Positions 17,663-27,912 are shown, counted from the stretch's first letter. The stretch is DNA of 31,708 bases from Candidatus Rhodoferax odensensis (GCA_016718405.1 JADKDJ010000026.1:1-31708); one strand, 5' to 3'. Numbers and translations: made by a program. The notes: generated by a model from the sequence alone, not told the origin.

Positions 17663-18459
17663 TCAAGATGACCGGCTGGCGCGGGCTGCGGCAAGAAAGT
17701 CTGCCAGGATCGGCGTGTCGTCAAGGGTTCCGTACTCCAGCTTGTGAAACTCAGGGTGCCACTGCACGCCAGCCACCCAAGCCGGGCCGTCGTGGCGGAT
17801 GGCCTCCACCGTGCCATCGTCGGGGCAGCGCGCCTCCACCACGAAATTGGGCGCCAGGTCTTTGACGCACTGGTGATGCACGCTGTTGATCTTGTGGCTG
17901 GCGCCGCCCAGCAGGCCCGCGAGTCGCGTGCCCGCCACCAGGTCCAGCGTATGGAAGTTCTGGTCGTACACGTCCGCATCGCGGTGGCGCAGCGCGTCGG
18001 GGCGCTGGGTCGGGATATCCTGCACCAGCGTGCCACCAAAGGCCACGTTGATGAGCTGCATGCCCCGGCAAATACCAAACACCGGCTTGCCCGCGGCCAC
18101 GAAGGCGTTGACCAGCGCAATCTCGTACTTGTCCCGTCCCGCATCACCCTGCCACTTGGCGTCAATGGGTTCTTCCTGGTAGCTGCCTGGCCACAGGTCG
18201 GCGCCGCCATGCAACACCAGGCCATCAAGCCATTGCGCGTAGTCCCCCAGGCTCACACCGTCCCCCTCGTTGGTGAAGTGCTTGGCACCGGTGCCACCCC
18301 AACCGGGGACGGAATCATCACCGGCAGCGCGCCGCCGGACATGACCCACTGCGGTACCGACTGCTCCACGTACTGCAAGGTCTTCTTGGCGAAGGCAGCA
18401 CGCGCCGGGTCGGGGTAGAAAAAGCAGGCGCTGATGCCAATCTTGAGGCGCTCGGTCAT
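17663..18459 (-). CDS. Gamma-glutamyl-GABA hydrolase (PuuD-like) family, class I glutamine amidotransferase fold (one frameshift)
   Basis: This is a peptidase C26 type hydrolase that cleaves a gamma-glutamyl amide to release glutamate. The nucleophile Cys lies in FGICRGMQLINV, with the catalytic His and Glu in VQWHPEFH. The N-terminus (MTERLKIGISACFF from 18459) is in a different frame from the rest (GWGGTGAKHFTNEGDG onwards). Restoring one base in the CCCC run near 18304-18307 joins them as IPSP-GWGGTG and gives about 265 residues, a normal length. It lies 21 bases after the alcohol dehydrogenase and 45 before the aldehyde dehydrogenase. In the Puu pathway this step ends the route; here it would release the final amino acid. 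Confidence 0.88.
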
Positions 18460-18480
18460 GCGGGGCTCCGTGGCGGCAAA

Positions 18481-19612
18481 CTACATCGCGGCCTTGAACA
18501 GCGCCTCAAAATCGGCTGCTGTGCAAGGGCGCGGATTGGTCTGGTGGCAGATGTCGGCGGTAGCCACTTCCACCAGACGCGCCAGGTGTTCCGGCTTGAC
18601 GCCGTGCGAAGACAGGGTGCCGGTAATGCCGACGCTGCGCTTGAGTGCCCGCAGCCACGCCGCAAAACCTTGGCCACCGCCGGCCACGGCACAGACATGC
18701 GCCAGCTCCTCAAACTTGGCCGGCGCGCTGGACAGATTCCAGGCCATCACGGTGTCGATCATCAAGGCGTTGGCCAAGCCATGGTGCAGGTCGCACACCG
18801 CGCCCAGCGCGTGGGCGCAGGAGTGCACCGCGCCCAGGTCCTTCTGAAGGCAATGGCAACCATCATCGAGGCCATCATCATGTCACTGCGCGCCCGCAGG
18901 TTGCCCGGTCCTTCACTGCCGTCACCAGCGCTGCCGCCGCGATGCGTGCACCCTCCAGGGCGATGCCGTCACACAGCGGGTGGTAGGCTGGCGACAGGTA
19001 ACTCTCGATGTTGTGCGTCAGCGCGTCCATGCCGGTGGCGGCGGTGACCTGCGCAGGCAAGCCCAGCGTCAGCTCGGGGTCGGCAAACACGATGCGGGCC
19101 AAGATCTTCGGGCTGAATACGACGCGCTTGAGGTGCGTGTCGTTTTCGCTCACCACGCTGGAGCGCCCCACTTCCGAGCCGGTGCCCGAGGTGGTGGGCA
19201 TGGCCACGAAGTACGGCAAGGCATTGACAATCGGCCGCACCTGTGGGTGATCCCACACGTATTCCAGAATGTCGCCGGGGTGCGTGGCCGCCAGCCCCAC
19301 CACCTTGGCCACGTCCAGCGCGGCGCCACCGCCGAAACCGATGATGCAGTCGGCACCGTGTGCCTTGTACGCGGCAGCGCCGTCCATCACCTGGCTGCAG
19401 GTCGGGTTGCCGAACACGCCAGAGAACACGGCCACCTCCAGGCCCGACAAGTGGCTGATGAACTCCGCCAGCACCGGCAAGGCACCCAGCGCCCGGTCGG
19501 TCACGATCAGCGGGCGCTTAAAGCCCTGCTCCAACAAGTGGGCGGCAACCAGCTTGCGCGCGCCAGCGCCAAAGTTGATGGGGGTGGGGAAGGAGAAGCT
19601 GGTGATGGTCAT
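18481..19612 (-). CDS. Iron-containing (group III) alcohol dehydrogenase (frame-broken)
   Basis: This is an NAD(P)-dependent, metal-requiring alcohol dehydrogenase of about 377 residues. From the ATG at 19612 (MTITSFSFPTPINFGAGAR) the cofactor motif GFGGGAALDVAK and the PTTSGTGSEV signature are intact. The metal-binding histidines lie in SPAYHPLCDG and in VHSCAHALGAVCDLHHG. The frame breaks near 18905 and returns near 18846; NLRARSDMMMASMMVAIAF bridges the gap, so these look like two compensating single-base errors. It lies 41 bases after the glutamine-synthetase-like ligase. Its likely substrate is a gamma-glutamylated amino-alcohol, inferred from the operon. I see no strong ribosome site. 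Confidence 0.87.
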
Positions 19613-19653
19613 GGCGGGTGTCGATAGCAATGTTCGGACGAGGTCTGTGCAGT

Positions 19654-21040
19654 TCAGATGATCTCGAAGTAACGCTTCATTTCCCAATCGGTCACGCCAT
19701 CGAGCCACTGACGCCACTCCCGATCACGCGTTGCGGCAAAGTGATCGACGAAGGTGTCGCCCAGCCAGTCGCGGGCTATGGCGGATTTTTGAAAAATCCG
19801 CGTGGTCTCGATCAGCGTGCGCGGGGCACGGGCAATGTGCTCCGCCCCCTGGTTGGTGCCGGTGATCGCCGGCGTGGTGAGTTTGAGGCCCTTCTCAACC
19901 CCATCGAGCCCGGCGGCAATCACCGCAGCCATGGCCAGGTAGGGATTCACATCAGCACCAGGGCAGCGCGTCTCCAGCCGGGTGGACTTCGGGCTACCAG
20001 CAATGACGCGGAAACTCGCGGTGCGGTTGTCCATACCCCAGGTCGGTTTGACCGGCGCCCAGTAGCCGTCCACCAGGCGTTTGTAGCTGTTGATGGTGGG
20101 CCAGATCATGGGGCCGAACTCCATCATGCAAGCAATCTGCCCGGCCAGGTAGCTCTCAAACAGCTTGCTCATCTTGCGCGGATTCTTGGCGTCGAAGAAC
20201 AGGTTGCTCTTGCCGTCAGACAAACTCTGGTGAATGTGCCCGCTGCAGCCCGGCAGGGTCTGGTGCGGCGGCCATGAAGCTGGGCATGATGCCAAAACGC
20301 GCGCCGATCTCCTTGGTGCCAGTCTTGAACAGGATGGCGCGGTCGGCCTGTTCCAACGCTTCGCTAAAACCAATGGCCGCCTCGTAAACGCCTGGGCCGG
20401 TCTCGGTGTGCAGGCCCTCTATCGGCACGCCAAAGGCCTGCATCTCGGCCATGATGGCGGCGAAGAAGTCGCGGTTCTGGTTGATGCGCAACAGCGAGTA
20501 GCCAAACATACCCGGCGTGAGGGGCGTGGGTGCCACGCCCTTCTTGGCAGCCCAGCTTTGCGGGGTTTCCAGAAAGTTGTACCACTCGAACTCAATGCCG
20601 GTCATGACCGCAAAGCCCATTTTCTCGGCACGCTGAAGCACGCGCTTGAGCGTCTGGCGTGGGCAGGCCGCGTGCGGGGTGCCGTTCGGGTTGACGAACT
20701 CACCCAGGAAGAAGGGCACGCTCTGATCCCATGGCACGTGGCGAAGTGTGTCCAAGTCCAAGCGCGCGTTGGCATCCGGGAAACCGTGTTGCCAGCCGGT
20801 GATAGTGGTGTTGTCGTAACAACTGTCCATCATGTCCCAGCCCAGCACCACGTCGCAAAAAGCCAAAGCCGCCCTTGGGTAAAGGTTCAGCCACGCCGAG
20901 GAACTTGGTCACATGCAGGTATTTGCCGCGCAACACACCATCGATGTCGCTGACCGCGACCTTGATGCGCTGGGCGTCGGATTGACGGATCGCCGCCACG
21001 GCGGCGTGTTCCTGGGCGCTGGCCCTGTGCGTGTGCTCAT
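19654..21040 (-). CDS. Glutamine synthetase-like gamma-glutamyl amine ligase (frame-broken)
   Basis: This protein of about 460 residues belongs to the glutamine synthetase superfamily, in the branch that gamma-glutamylates amines (PuuA, IpuC and similar). From the ATG at 21040 (AAGGA seven bases upstream) it has VAVSDIDGVLRGKYLHVTKF, the metal-site region TGIEFEWYNFL, PGCSGHIHQSL, and RLETRCPGADVNPYLAMAA near the C-terminus. There are three frame breaks. The first is within the first dozen codons, the second at the A5 run at 20857-20861, and the third near 20265-20275. All are joinable, so the gene is probably intact. It is the second gene of the run, after hisN. The DNA suits amine glutamylation in an operon of catabolic genes better than ammonium assimilation. 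Confidence 0.88.
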
Positions 21041-21072
21041 CGGGGTTTCCTTCGACGTGTGGACGCTGACGC

Positions 21073-21872
21073 TCAGGCCGATCCTGCGCCACGCAAGTGA
21101 ACCAAGGCCTGGGCGTGCAGCGCCGGCGTGGCTGCCGCCAGCACACGTCCATCGGAACTGATACCCAGCGGCTGACCATCCCAATCGCTGATGATGCCAC
21201 CAGCTTGCTGCACCAGGGTGACCATGGCCAAATAGTCGTAGGGCCGCAAACCCGCCTCCACCACTAAATCGATATAGCCACCCGCCAACTGTGCATAGCT
21301 GTAGCAGTCGCCACCAAAGCGGCGCAGCACGCAGGCACGGCTCAGGGCGTCAAAAGCGGCCCACTCGAGCGCTTTGAAGGCATCGGGTGAAGTGGTATAG
21401 ACACGTGCTTGGGTCAGGTTCTCGCAGTCACTGACACGCACCGCCTGCTCGTTGCACTGGGGTGGCTGCGTACGCACCGCCAACCAACGCTCGTCCAGCA
21501 CAGGCATGTCCAACACGCCCAGCACCGGCTGCCCATGGTGCAGCAATGCGATCAGCGTCCCCACAAGGGTGAACCGGTAATGAAGCTCTTGGTGCCATCA
21601 ATCGGGTCGAGCACCCATAGCCACTCGGCGTCCATGCGTTCGCGGCCATGCTCTTCACCCAATATGCCATGGTCAGGCACTCGCGCCGCAAGCAACTCGC
21701 GCATGCTGGCCTCGGCGCTGCGGTCGGCCACCGTGACCGGGCTGTCATCGAGCTTGGCAATGACTTCCAGTGGCGTGCGAAACAACGGCACGGTGCGTTG
21801 GCGCGCAACGTCAGCCAAGGCGCAGGCCAAGGGCAGCAGGCTTTGCAGGTGGTTGAGTTCTGATGAAGTCAT
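21073..21872 (-). CDS. hisN: Inositol monophosphatase family phosphatase, HisN-like (one frameshift)
   Basis: This Mg-dependent phosphatase of about 266 residues belongs to the IMPase superfamily. The motifs are ILGEEHG, WVLDPIDGTKSFITG (metal ligands Asp and Asp with the Thr) and RPYDYLAMVTLVQQAGG. The sequence GGDCYSYAQLAGG together with DGTKSFITG is typical of histidinol-phosphatase HisN rather than of SuhB. The reading frame breaks at the CCCC run at 21559-21562 (SPLWG|TLIALL), probably through one missing base. The ATG at 21872 begins the minus-strand run. It is divergent from the response regulator gene, with 178 bases between. No other his genes are here, so the real substrate could differ. 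Confidence 0.83.
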
Positions 21873-21983
21873 CCTGTGTTCCGTCCCGGCAGGTTAAACC
21901 AAGTTGCCAAGCATTGCAGTTGTCATTTTGATACAGGCGCGGACTGTGGACCTCGCCCGACAGACATACGCTTGACTCAAGGA

Positions 21984-22004
21984 CACTGGCGCCCGAACCC
22001 AGTG
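21984..22004. promoter_or_regulatory. Dyad in the hisN/response-regulator divergent promoter region
   Basis: CACTGG (21984-21989) and CCAGTG (21999-22004) are perfect inverted half-sites with a 9-base spacer. They lie 46 bases before the response regulator ATG and 112 bases before the hisN start. A site for the adjacent OmpR-type regulator is one possibility, although those usually bind direct repeats. Confidence 0.35.
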
Positions 22005-22050
22005 CTGACACGCCAGCGCCCTGGGGTCCAAGGCGATACCATCCCACCCC

Positions 22051-22729
22051 ATGAAGCTGCTGCTGATCGAAGACGAACAGGCCATGCAAAAAACGCTGGT
22101 GCGGGCGCTGTCGCGCCTGGGCTGGGGTGTGGAGGTGTGCGGCGACGGCGCGCAGGCGCTGCAGCGTTGGACCGACGTGCGACCCGACGTGGTGCTGCTG
22201 GACCTGAGCCTGCCCGGCCAGGACGGCCTGCGGGTGTTGGAAGCGGCGCGCAAGGGTGGGCTGACGACACCGGTGCTGATCCTCACGGCGCGTGGCACGG
22301 TGGGCGACAAAATCATTGGCCTCAACAGCGGCGCCGACGACTACCTGCCCAAGCCGTTTGACCTGGACGAGTTGGAAGCCAGGGTGCGCGCGCTGCATCG
22401 CCGCCACTCGGAATCCAACGTCGAATCAAGCTCTAGCCCAATACCAACGGGATCGTTGCGCTATGAACCTGATAGCGGAGCGATCTACCATGGCAAGCAG
22501 GTACTGGACCTCACGCCGCGCGAACTGGCACTGCTGCGCACCCCTGCTGGCACGGCCCGGCCACGCGGTGTCAGGAGCGGCTGTTCGAACTGGTGTTTCC
22601 CGGTGAGTCCAACGTGCAGTGCCAGGCTATTGAGGTCGTGGTCTATAGGCTGCAAAGAAACTCATCCCAACCGGCGCGATGCTGGTGACCCTGCGCGGAC
22701 TGGGTTACCTGCTCAAGGTCGTTACATGA
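22051..22729 (+). CDS. tctD: OmpR/PhoB-family response regulator, TctD-like (frame-broken C-terminus)
   Basis: This DNA-binding response regulator has about 225 residues. The receiver domain is unbroken: acidic pocket in LLIEDEQ, phospho-Asp in VVLLDLSLPGQDG, and conserved Lys in YLPKPFDLDE. The winged-helix domain begins at LDLTPRELALL. It then crosses three frame breaks (near 22537, 22565 and 22660): LLARPGHAV, then QERLFELVFPGESNVQ, then KLIPTGAMLVTLRGLGYLL. The stop at 22727-22729 overlaps the kinase start (ATGA). The TctD assignment rests on the partner kinase type and on the nearby tctCBA genes. It is divergent from the hisN-led gene run and may control it. No clear Shine-Dalgarno is seen. 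Confidence 0.85.
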
Positions 22730-24190
22730 ATCAAGCCAAGAACGAGAGGGCAACACAGCATCCGCAACGACCGGCGCAGGCGCGGCATTCTCGCTGCGGC
22801 GCTACCTGCTGGTGGGAATTCTGGTGCCGGTGGTACTGTTCATTGCGCTCGATACCTTCAGTCTGTACCGGCAAACGCTCGCGGCTGTAACGACCGCCTA
22901 CGACCGCACGCTACTGGCCTCGGCCAAGTCGATTGGTGGGCATATCGACGCCCAGGGCCACGACGAACTGGCGAAGTTGTCCGCAGTGGTGCCCTACTCG
23001 GCGCTGGAAGCCCTTCGAAGGCGGACAACCGCAGCCGCATGGTCCACCGCATATCGCAAGTCGATGGCCGCGTGGTCGACGGCTTTGCCGACTTGCGGAT
23101 GTGGCGCGGCACGATTCCCAGCGTGGGCCCTATGCGGCATTGGTGGACTTCATGACGACACTTTCCGCGGCGACCCGGTCCGGTGGCGGTGTTTGCTGCA
23201 ACCGGTTGCCAGCGAACAGGGTCGCGCCATGGCGGTGGTGCAGGTGGCCGAAACGCTGGAACTGCGCCGAGCACTGGCGCCAGATTCTGGTTGACACGCT
23301 GTGGCGTCAGGCCCTGCTGGTGGGGGTGATCACCTTGGTGGTGCTGCTGGTGGTGCAGCGCGCCACCCGCCCGGCGCGACCTCAGCGCCACCTTTAATGC
23401 GCGCAGCGATGGGGACCCTGACGCCATTGCCCGCCAACCAGGGCCACGTGAACTACGCTGCCCTTGCTGGAGGCCACCAACAGCATCATGTCGCGCCTGC
23501 ACGCTACCTGCTGGAGCATCAGAAGCGCTTTGTCCGCGACGCCGCACGCTTCAATTGCGCACACACCTGGCGGTACTAAGGTGAGGTGCAATCGGCGCGC
23601 CGGGGAGACGTGAGCCGCAGCAGGCGATGGCGAAATATCTTACCGTCAACCAGGCCACGGTGCTGGCCAACCAGATGCTGTCGCTGGCCAAAGGTGGCGC
23701 AGTTGCGCGAGCAGCCGGTACCGATGACGGTGGACTGGGCGCTGGTGCTGCGCGAGGTGGCGCTGGACCTCCGGCCCGCTGGTCGCAGACAAGGACCTAA
23801 CTTTGACATCGACGCGGCGCCCCGATGCAGACCCACGATGATGCTGCGCGAGCTGTCGCGCAACCTGCTTTGCACAACGCCATCAGCCATATGCCCGCCG
23901 GTGGGCGCCACGAGTGTTCGCCTACTATGCGACGCGCGCCTTGCCGCGCTGGTGGTGAGCGACAGTGGCCCGGGCATTTCCGAAGAACGCTGAAACCAAC
24001 TGTTTCAGCCTTTCAGCACCGGGCAAACCCGCACGGGTAGCGGCCTGGGGCTGGCGATTTTGCCCACGGATCGTGCTGGCGTTGGCGGCGACATCCAACT
24101 TTCGACAACCGCATCGAACACGGCCAGGTGCAGGGCCTGGACGCCACCGCACGCCTACCCCCCGGCGACTTGGCGGACAATGACTCCTGA
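22726..24190 (+). CDS. tctE: Sensor histidine kinase, TctE-like (heavily frame-broken)
   Basis: This is an inner-membrane sensor kinase of about 480 residues, rebuilt over many frames. The first membrane segment is LLVGILVPVVLFIALDTFSL. A periplasmic region of the 2CSK_N type follows (LLASAKSIGGHI, DELAKLSAVVPYSALEA), and a second membrane segment VGVITLVVLLVVQRATRP. The H-box is recognisable around 23530-23580 (QKRFVRDA, then LRTPLAVL after shifts), but an indel sits on the phospho-His itself. ATP-binding boxes are DSGPGI (about 23965) and TGSGLGLAI (about 24040). The gene ends at the TGA at 24188-24190, which overlaps the next ATG. The family is secure, but whether the gene is intact cannot be judged from this sequence. 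Confidence 0.78.
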
Positions 24191-24585
24191 TGGACAAACT
24201 GCGATGCGGCAAATGGCTGGGCCGCCCGCTTCTACAAGACGCGATCACTGGCCTGCGACGAAATCGTCAAAGGCCGGGTACAGGTCGACAACGAACGACG
24301 TCAAACCGGCGCGCGGAGCTGAAAGCCGACGACGTGGTGCAACTGCGCTTCAAGGCGTCACCCGTACCGTGACGGTATTGGCCCTGAGCGACCAACGTGG
24401 CCTGGCTCCCGTGGCGCAGACGCCTTATGCCGAGACCGAGGCCAGCATGCGCGCGCAAAGAAGCCGCCGAGCGCGCCGCATGGGCACCGAGCCGACCCAC
24501 TCCACAGCACTGGCCGCCCCACCAAGCGCGACCGACGCGAGCTGCAACACCAGTGGGACGAGCGCTGAGCGCCTCCATCAAGTAA
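24190..24585 (+). CDS. hslR: RNA-binding S4 domain protein, heat shock protein 15 (HslR) family (frame-broken)
   Basis: This is a small S4-domain RNA-binding protein of about 131 residues, of the type that binds stalled 50S subunits carrying nascent-chain tRNA. The ATG at 24190 overlaps the kinase stop (TGATG). Reading across shifts gives MDKLR-KWL, ARFYKTRSLACDEIVKGR and VQVDNE as the S4 motif. ELKADDVVQLRF and GVTRTVTVLALSDQRGLAPV follow, then a basic tail ending in SASIK with the TAA at 24583-24585. At least four frame breaks are needed. Coupling to a two-component system is unusual for hslR and may only reflect gene packing. The gene is convergent with the helicase. Confidence 0.72.
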
Positions 24586-24589
24586 GTGT

Positions 24590-26682
24590 CGCGCCAGGCT
24601 GACAGCCCGCTGGCGCACCTGCATCAACGGCTCGGTCGGATGCGCGCCCACACCTTGCCCCGCCACTGCGGCCTGCGGCCAGACGCTGCCGCTCAAACTG
24701 CCCAAGCATCGCATCGGTGATAAAGCGGCTGCGCCCCGCATAAGGTGACGGTCTTCTAGGGCGTTTGCTGCGTTACAAAAAACGTTGCGGCACCAACAGT
24801 GCAGGTGCGACGCTGCGTCGTGGCCACGGGCAACAGGCGCCGCTCCTCGTCGATGTCGGCCGCAGTACCGGTGGCCATGCCAGACGGATACAACCATCCA
24901 CCACGTTGAGCATGCACCGAGGTCCACTCTGCCCCTTGGCGGAGTGGATGGTTGACAGGATCAGGTCAGTCCCCGTCCGGTGCGGCGCGCCCGCCTGGTC
25001 ACTGGTATTGCGGCCCGGGTCCAGCGTGAGTTCGGTCAGGAAAACGCTCGCGCGAGACATAACTCGCCGCCAGTTGCAGCAGTTGCTCCACGTCCTTCCG
25101 CCGCACCGGGGCGTCGTCAAACAGGCGATCCAGGTGTGGCAGGTCCAGGCCTTGACCAACTCCAGGTCCGAGGGCCAGGCAGTGCGTAGTGCGCAGCGCG
25201 GCATACATCGCGACAAAGTTCGCCCACCTCCTGCGCGGCAGCGGCAGGTGGCACGAAGCCCGCACCACCGCGCCGGGTCGGCTGCGTCACTCAGGGCGTC
25301 AAGCAGACGGGTGCTGGTGACCGGCCCCACGCCGGGTATCAGTTGCGTCACCCTGAAAGCCAGCCATGCGGCCCGCGGGTTCTGCGCAAAACGCAGCACT
25401 GCCAACACGTCCTGATATGCGCCGCTTCCAGGAACTTGAGGCCACCAAACTTCACAAAGGGGATGGCGCGCCGCGGCAACTCCAGCTCCAACGCCGCACT
25501 ATGGGAACTGGTGCGAAAACAACACCGCCTGGCTCTTGAAAGTGGGCCCGCTTCGCGATGCTCCAGCACCCGGCTATGCACCCAGCTGCCTGCTCGGCCT
25601 CATCGGGCACCAGCACGAGCTGGGGGCTTGGCGCCGGTCTTCTTGTCGGTCCACAGGTCTTGCTGTGAGCGCTCGCAGGCCGAATGACCGCGTTCGGGCG
25701 TCCAGAATCGCCTGCGTGGAGCGGTAGTTGCGTTCCAGCGCCGCCAGCCGTGCGGCTTGCGAAAACCGCTCCGGAAAGTCGCGAATATTGCGCACCGTAG
25801 GCTACCGAACGAATCAGATCGACTGCGCGTCGTCGCCCACCACCGTCACGCCCGCCCATCGGGCTTCAGGTCTATAGCACCGTCCCTGCAGCGGTTGGTG
25901 TCCTGGTACTCGTCCACCAGCACGTGGTCGAAACGAGCGCCGACCTCTGCCTAGCGGGGCTCCGGACACCATGTCGGCCCAGAACAACAGCAGGTCGTCT
26001 CGTAGTCCAGCACGTTTTGCTCTTGCTTGGCCTGCACGTAGGCAGCAAACAGGCGTTTGAGTTCGGACTTCCCACTGCGCGCACCAGGGAAACACGGTCT
26101 TGAGCACTTGCGCCAGCGGCTCGCCGCTGTTGACCGTGCGCGAGAGATCATTGGCAGGTGCCCTTCATCGGAAAGCGGCTCTTGCTGTTGGACAAGCCAA
26201 TCTCCGGCGCACCAGGCCCAACAAATCTTCGGCGTCACCCCCGGTCATGAATGGCAAGCGGCATCCAGCCCGATGCGCGGCGTACTCGCAACAAGCGCGC
26301 GCCGATGCTGTGAAAGGTGCCAGCCCAGGGCAAGGACGGCGCCGGCTGCGTGCCGCCCAGCCCCGCGTCGATGTAGCACCTGCCCCACGCGACGCTCCAT
26401 CTCGGCCGCCGCCCGGCGCGAAAAAGGTCAACAACAACAGCGCTGCGGATCAGCCCCATGGGCAATCAGATTGCCACGCGGTGCGCCATAGTGTTTGGTC
26501 TTGCGGAGCCCCGCGCTCAGCGATCACCAGCAGCGGCCGGGTGTCGGCAGCCTCATCGCCCGTGCCGCCGTACGCCGCCGCACGCTGTTCGGGTTGAGTT
26601 CCCTAAGCGGATCGGGGGCCCCACGTCAGCCGGGGACGGGTGCAAATCGTGGTCACGGCGAGCGTGGGCAAAGAGGATACAT
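24590..26682 (-). CDS. UvrD/Rep-type superfamily 1 DNA helicase (heavily frame-broken)
   Basis: This is an ATP-dependent 3'-5' DNA helicase rebuilt from fragments on the minus strand. Near 26520-26600 the reading gives ELNPEQRAAV-type sequence and a damaged Walker A (TRPLLVIAG, then KTK). WAGTFHSIGARLLRV is at about 26290-26340 and SELKRLFAAYVQAKQEQNVLDY near 26000-26070. DEYQDTN-type sequence is near 25900 and VTVVGDDAQSI is the motif III region at about 25815-25850. LAALERNYRSTQAIL lies near 25690-25740. LILSTIHSAKGQ (about 24930-24970) and LLVPQRF near 24780 are the C-terminal part. The start is probably the ATG at 26682 and the end is near 24590; both are approximate. The number of breaks (more than ten) is like that of its neighbours, so I read this as sequence error, not a dead gene. 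Rep, UvrD or PcrA cannot be told apart. Confidence 0.72.
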
Positions 26683-26869
26683 GGCTGGATTCAAAAATAC
26701 AGCCATGCTCCAGCCGACCGCCGCTCATTGCCTGTTTCTTAAGCAGCCCGCTGCAAACCCGGAAGTGGACGCCACTCCAACAAGTTATTCGAACACTTAT
26801 CCACAACTCAGGGCACACAATGGGGGTAACTTTAACTGATGCAGATGCGGGATTTCCCTCTGTACAGAC
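26683..26869. other. Intergenic region with one consensus DnaA box
   Basis: This is the stretch between the helicase start and the LysR gene end, where no coding frame is convincing. TTATCCACA at 26797-26805 matches the strict DnaA-box consensus. It is a single copy with no AT-rich unwinding region, so an origin is not supported. Confidence 0.35.
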
Positions 26870-27787
26870 CCAAATCAGAAAGTCGTGCAATCGTTCCAGC
26901 AACCCAATGGCCTGCAGGGACTCGGTCAAGTAACCCACAAACGCGCTGACCTTGGTGGGTCAATCGGGCGTCGTGAGCGTAGAAGTACATGAATCGTGCC
27001 TGGCGGCGCGCGCAGCTCGGGCAGCACCTGCCCAGGCGCCCCGAGTCCGGATGGCATTGCATGGTGCGCCTGAGTCGTGCCAGGCCCAGGCGACCGGGGC
27101 GCAGTCGCAGATCGCCTCCAGGTCGTTCATCACCACCGGCCCGTCACCGGCACGCTGACCACCTCGCCCGCCACGATGTAATTGCCATTCACGCAAGCGC
27201 CCGGTGGTGGCCGAGCGCAGCCGGATGCAGTCGTGCTTGTCCAGGTCGGCCAGCGGCACGCCCATGCGCATCAGGTAAGCCGGTGAGGCCACCGTGACCA
27301 GCCGCAGCGGTACCAGCTACCGCGCGACCACGGTCGCGTCCGACGCAATGCCCGCGCCGATGGCGGCGTCAAAGCCTTCCTTGACTGGATCGACGTGCCG
27401 GTTGTCAAAACTCCAGTCCAGATTGATCGCAGGCTTCGCGTCAGAAAGCCGGCATCGGCGGCAGGATGTACTGGCGCGCGAAGCCCGGCGCAAGCTGATG
27501 CGCAGCGTGCCCGCAGGGCTGCGCCTTGTGCTGCACCAGGCCGTCTTCACCTGGCGCAGCGCATGCGTGGGGCCACTGGTCTGGGGCAGCAGTTGCTCGC
27601 CGGTCTCGGTCAGCGTCAGGTTGCGGGTGCTGCGTTGGAACACGCGTGTGCCCAGCGCCTTCTCTAATTCGCCAACCTGCTTGCTGACTGCGGCCGGGGT
27701 CAGGCCCAGGGCATTGGCCGCGCCGGAGAAGCTCCCGGCTCTGACGGTCTTGTAAGAAAGTACTCCGAGGCTTCGCAACAGGTCCAT
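26870..27787 (-). CDS. LysR-family transcriptional regulator (frame-broken)
   Basis: This LysR-type regulator has about 300 residues. The ATG at 27787 opens MDLLRSLGVLSYKTVRAGSF. The helix-turn-helix is SGAANALGLTPAAVSKQVGELE, followed by the usual GTRVFQRSTRNLTLTETG. The effector-binding domain continues in other frames: NLDWSFDNRHVDPVKEGFDA, SPAYLMRMGVPLADLDKHDC, DGPVVMNDLEAICD, and finally GYLTESLQAIGLLERLHDF near 26880-26940. The exact stop is uncertain. It is divergent from the F420-reductase-like gene with 125 bases between, the classic layout in which a LysR protein controls its neighbour. Confidence 0.83.
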
Positions 27788-27879
27788 AGATGGGTTTGTT
27801 CCAAACGGTCTGAAATGAATCAACCATTATGGGCTTATCAAGGCCCGAACTTCAATCCCGAGACCAGGCCATCAAGTAC

Positions 27880-27892
27880 TTGAGCCACTCAA
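27880..27892. promoter_or_regulatory. Candidate LysR operator (T-N11-A dyad)
   Basis: TTGAG-CCA-CTCAA is a perfect 5-bp inverted repeat that fits the T-N11-A rule for LysR-type binding sites. It lies 20 bases before the ATG at 27913 in the divergent promoter region. A second dyad, GTTTG-TTC-CAAAC (27794-27806), sits just upstream of the regulator's own start and could be the autoregulatory site. Confidence 0.45.
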
Positions 27893-27912
27893 CTATCAAG
27901 CAGGACACCATC

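Noticed and set aside
26683..26870. A replication origin at the DnaA box
   Set aside because: There is only one box, no AT-rich repeat region and no dnaA, dnaN or repA gene nearby.
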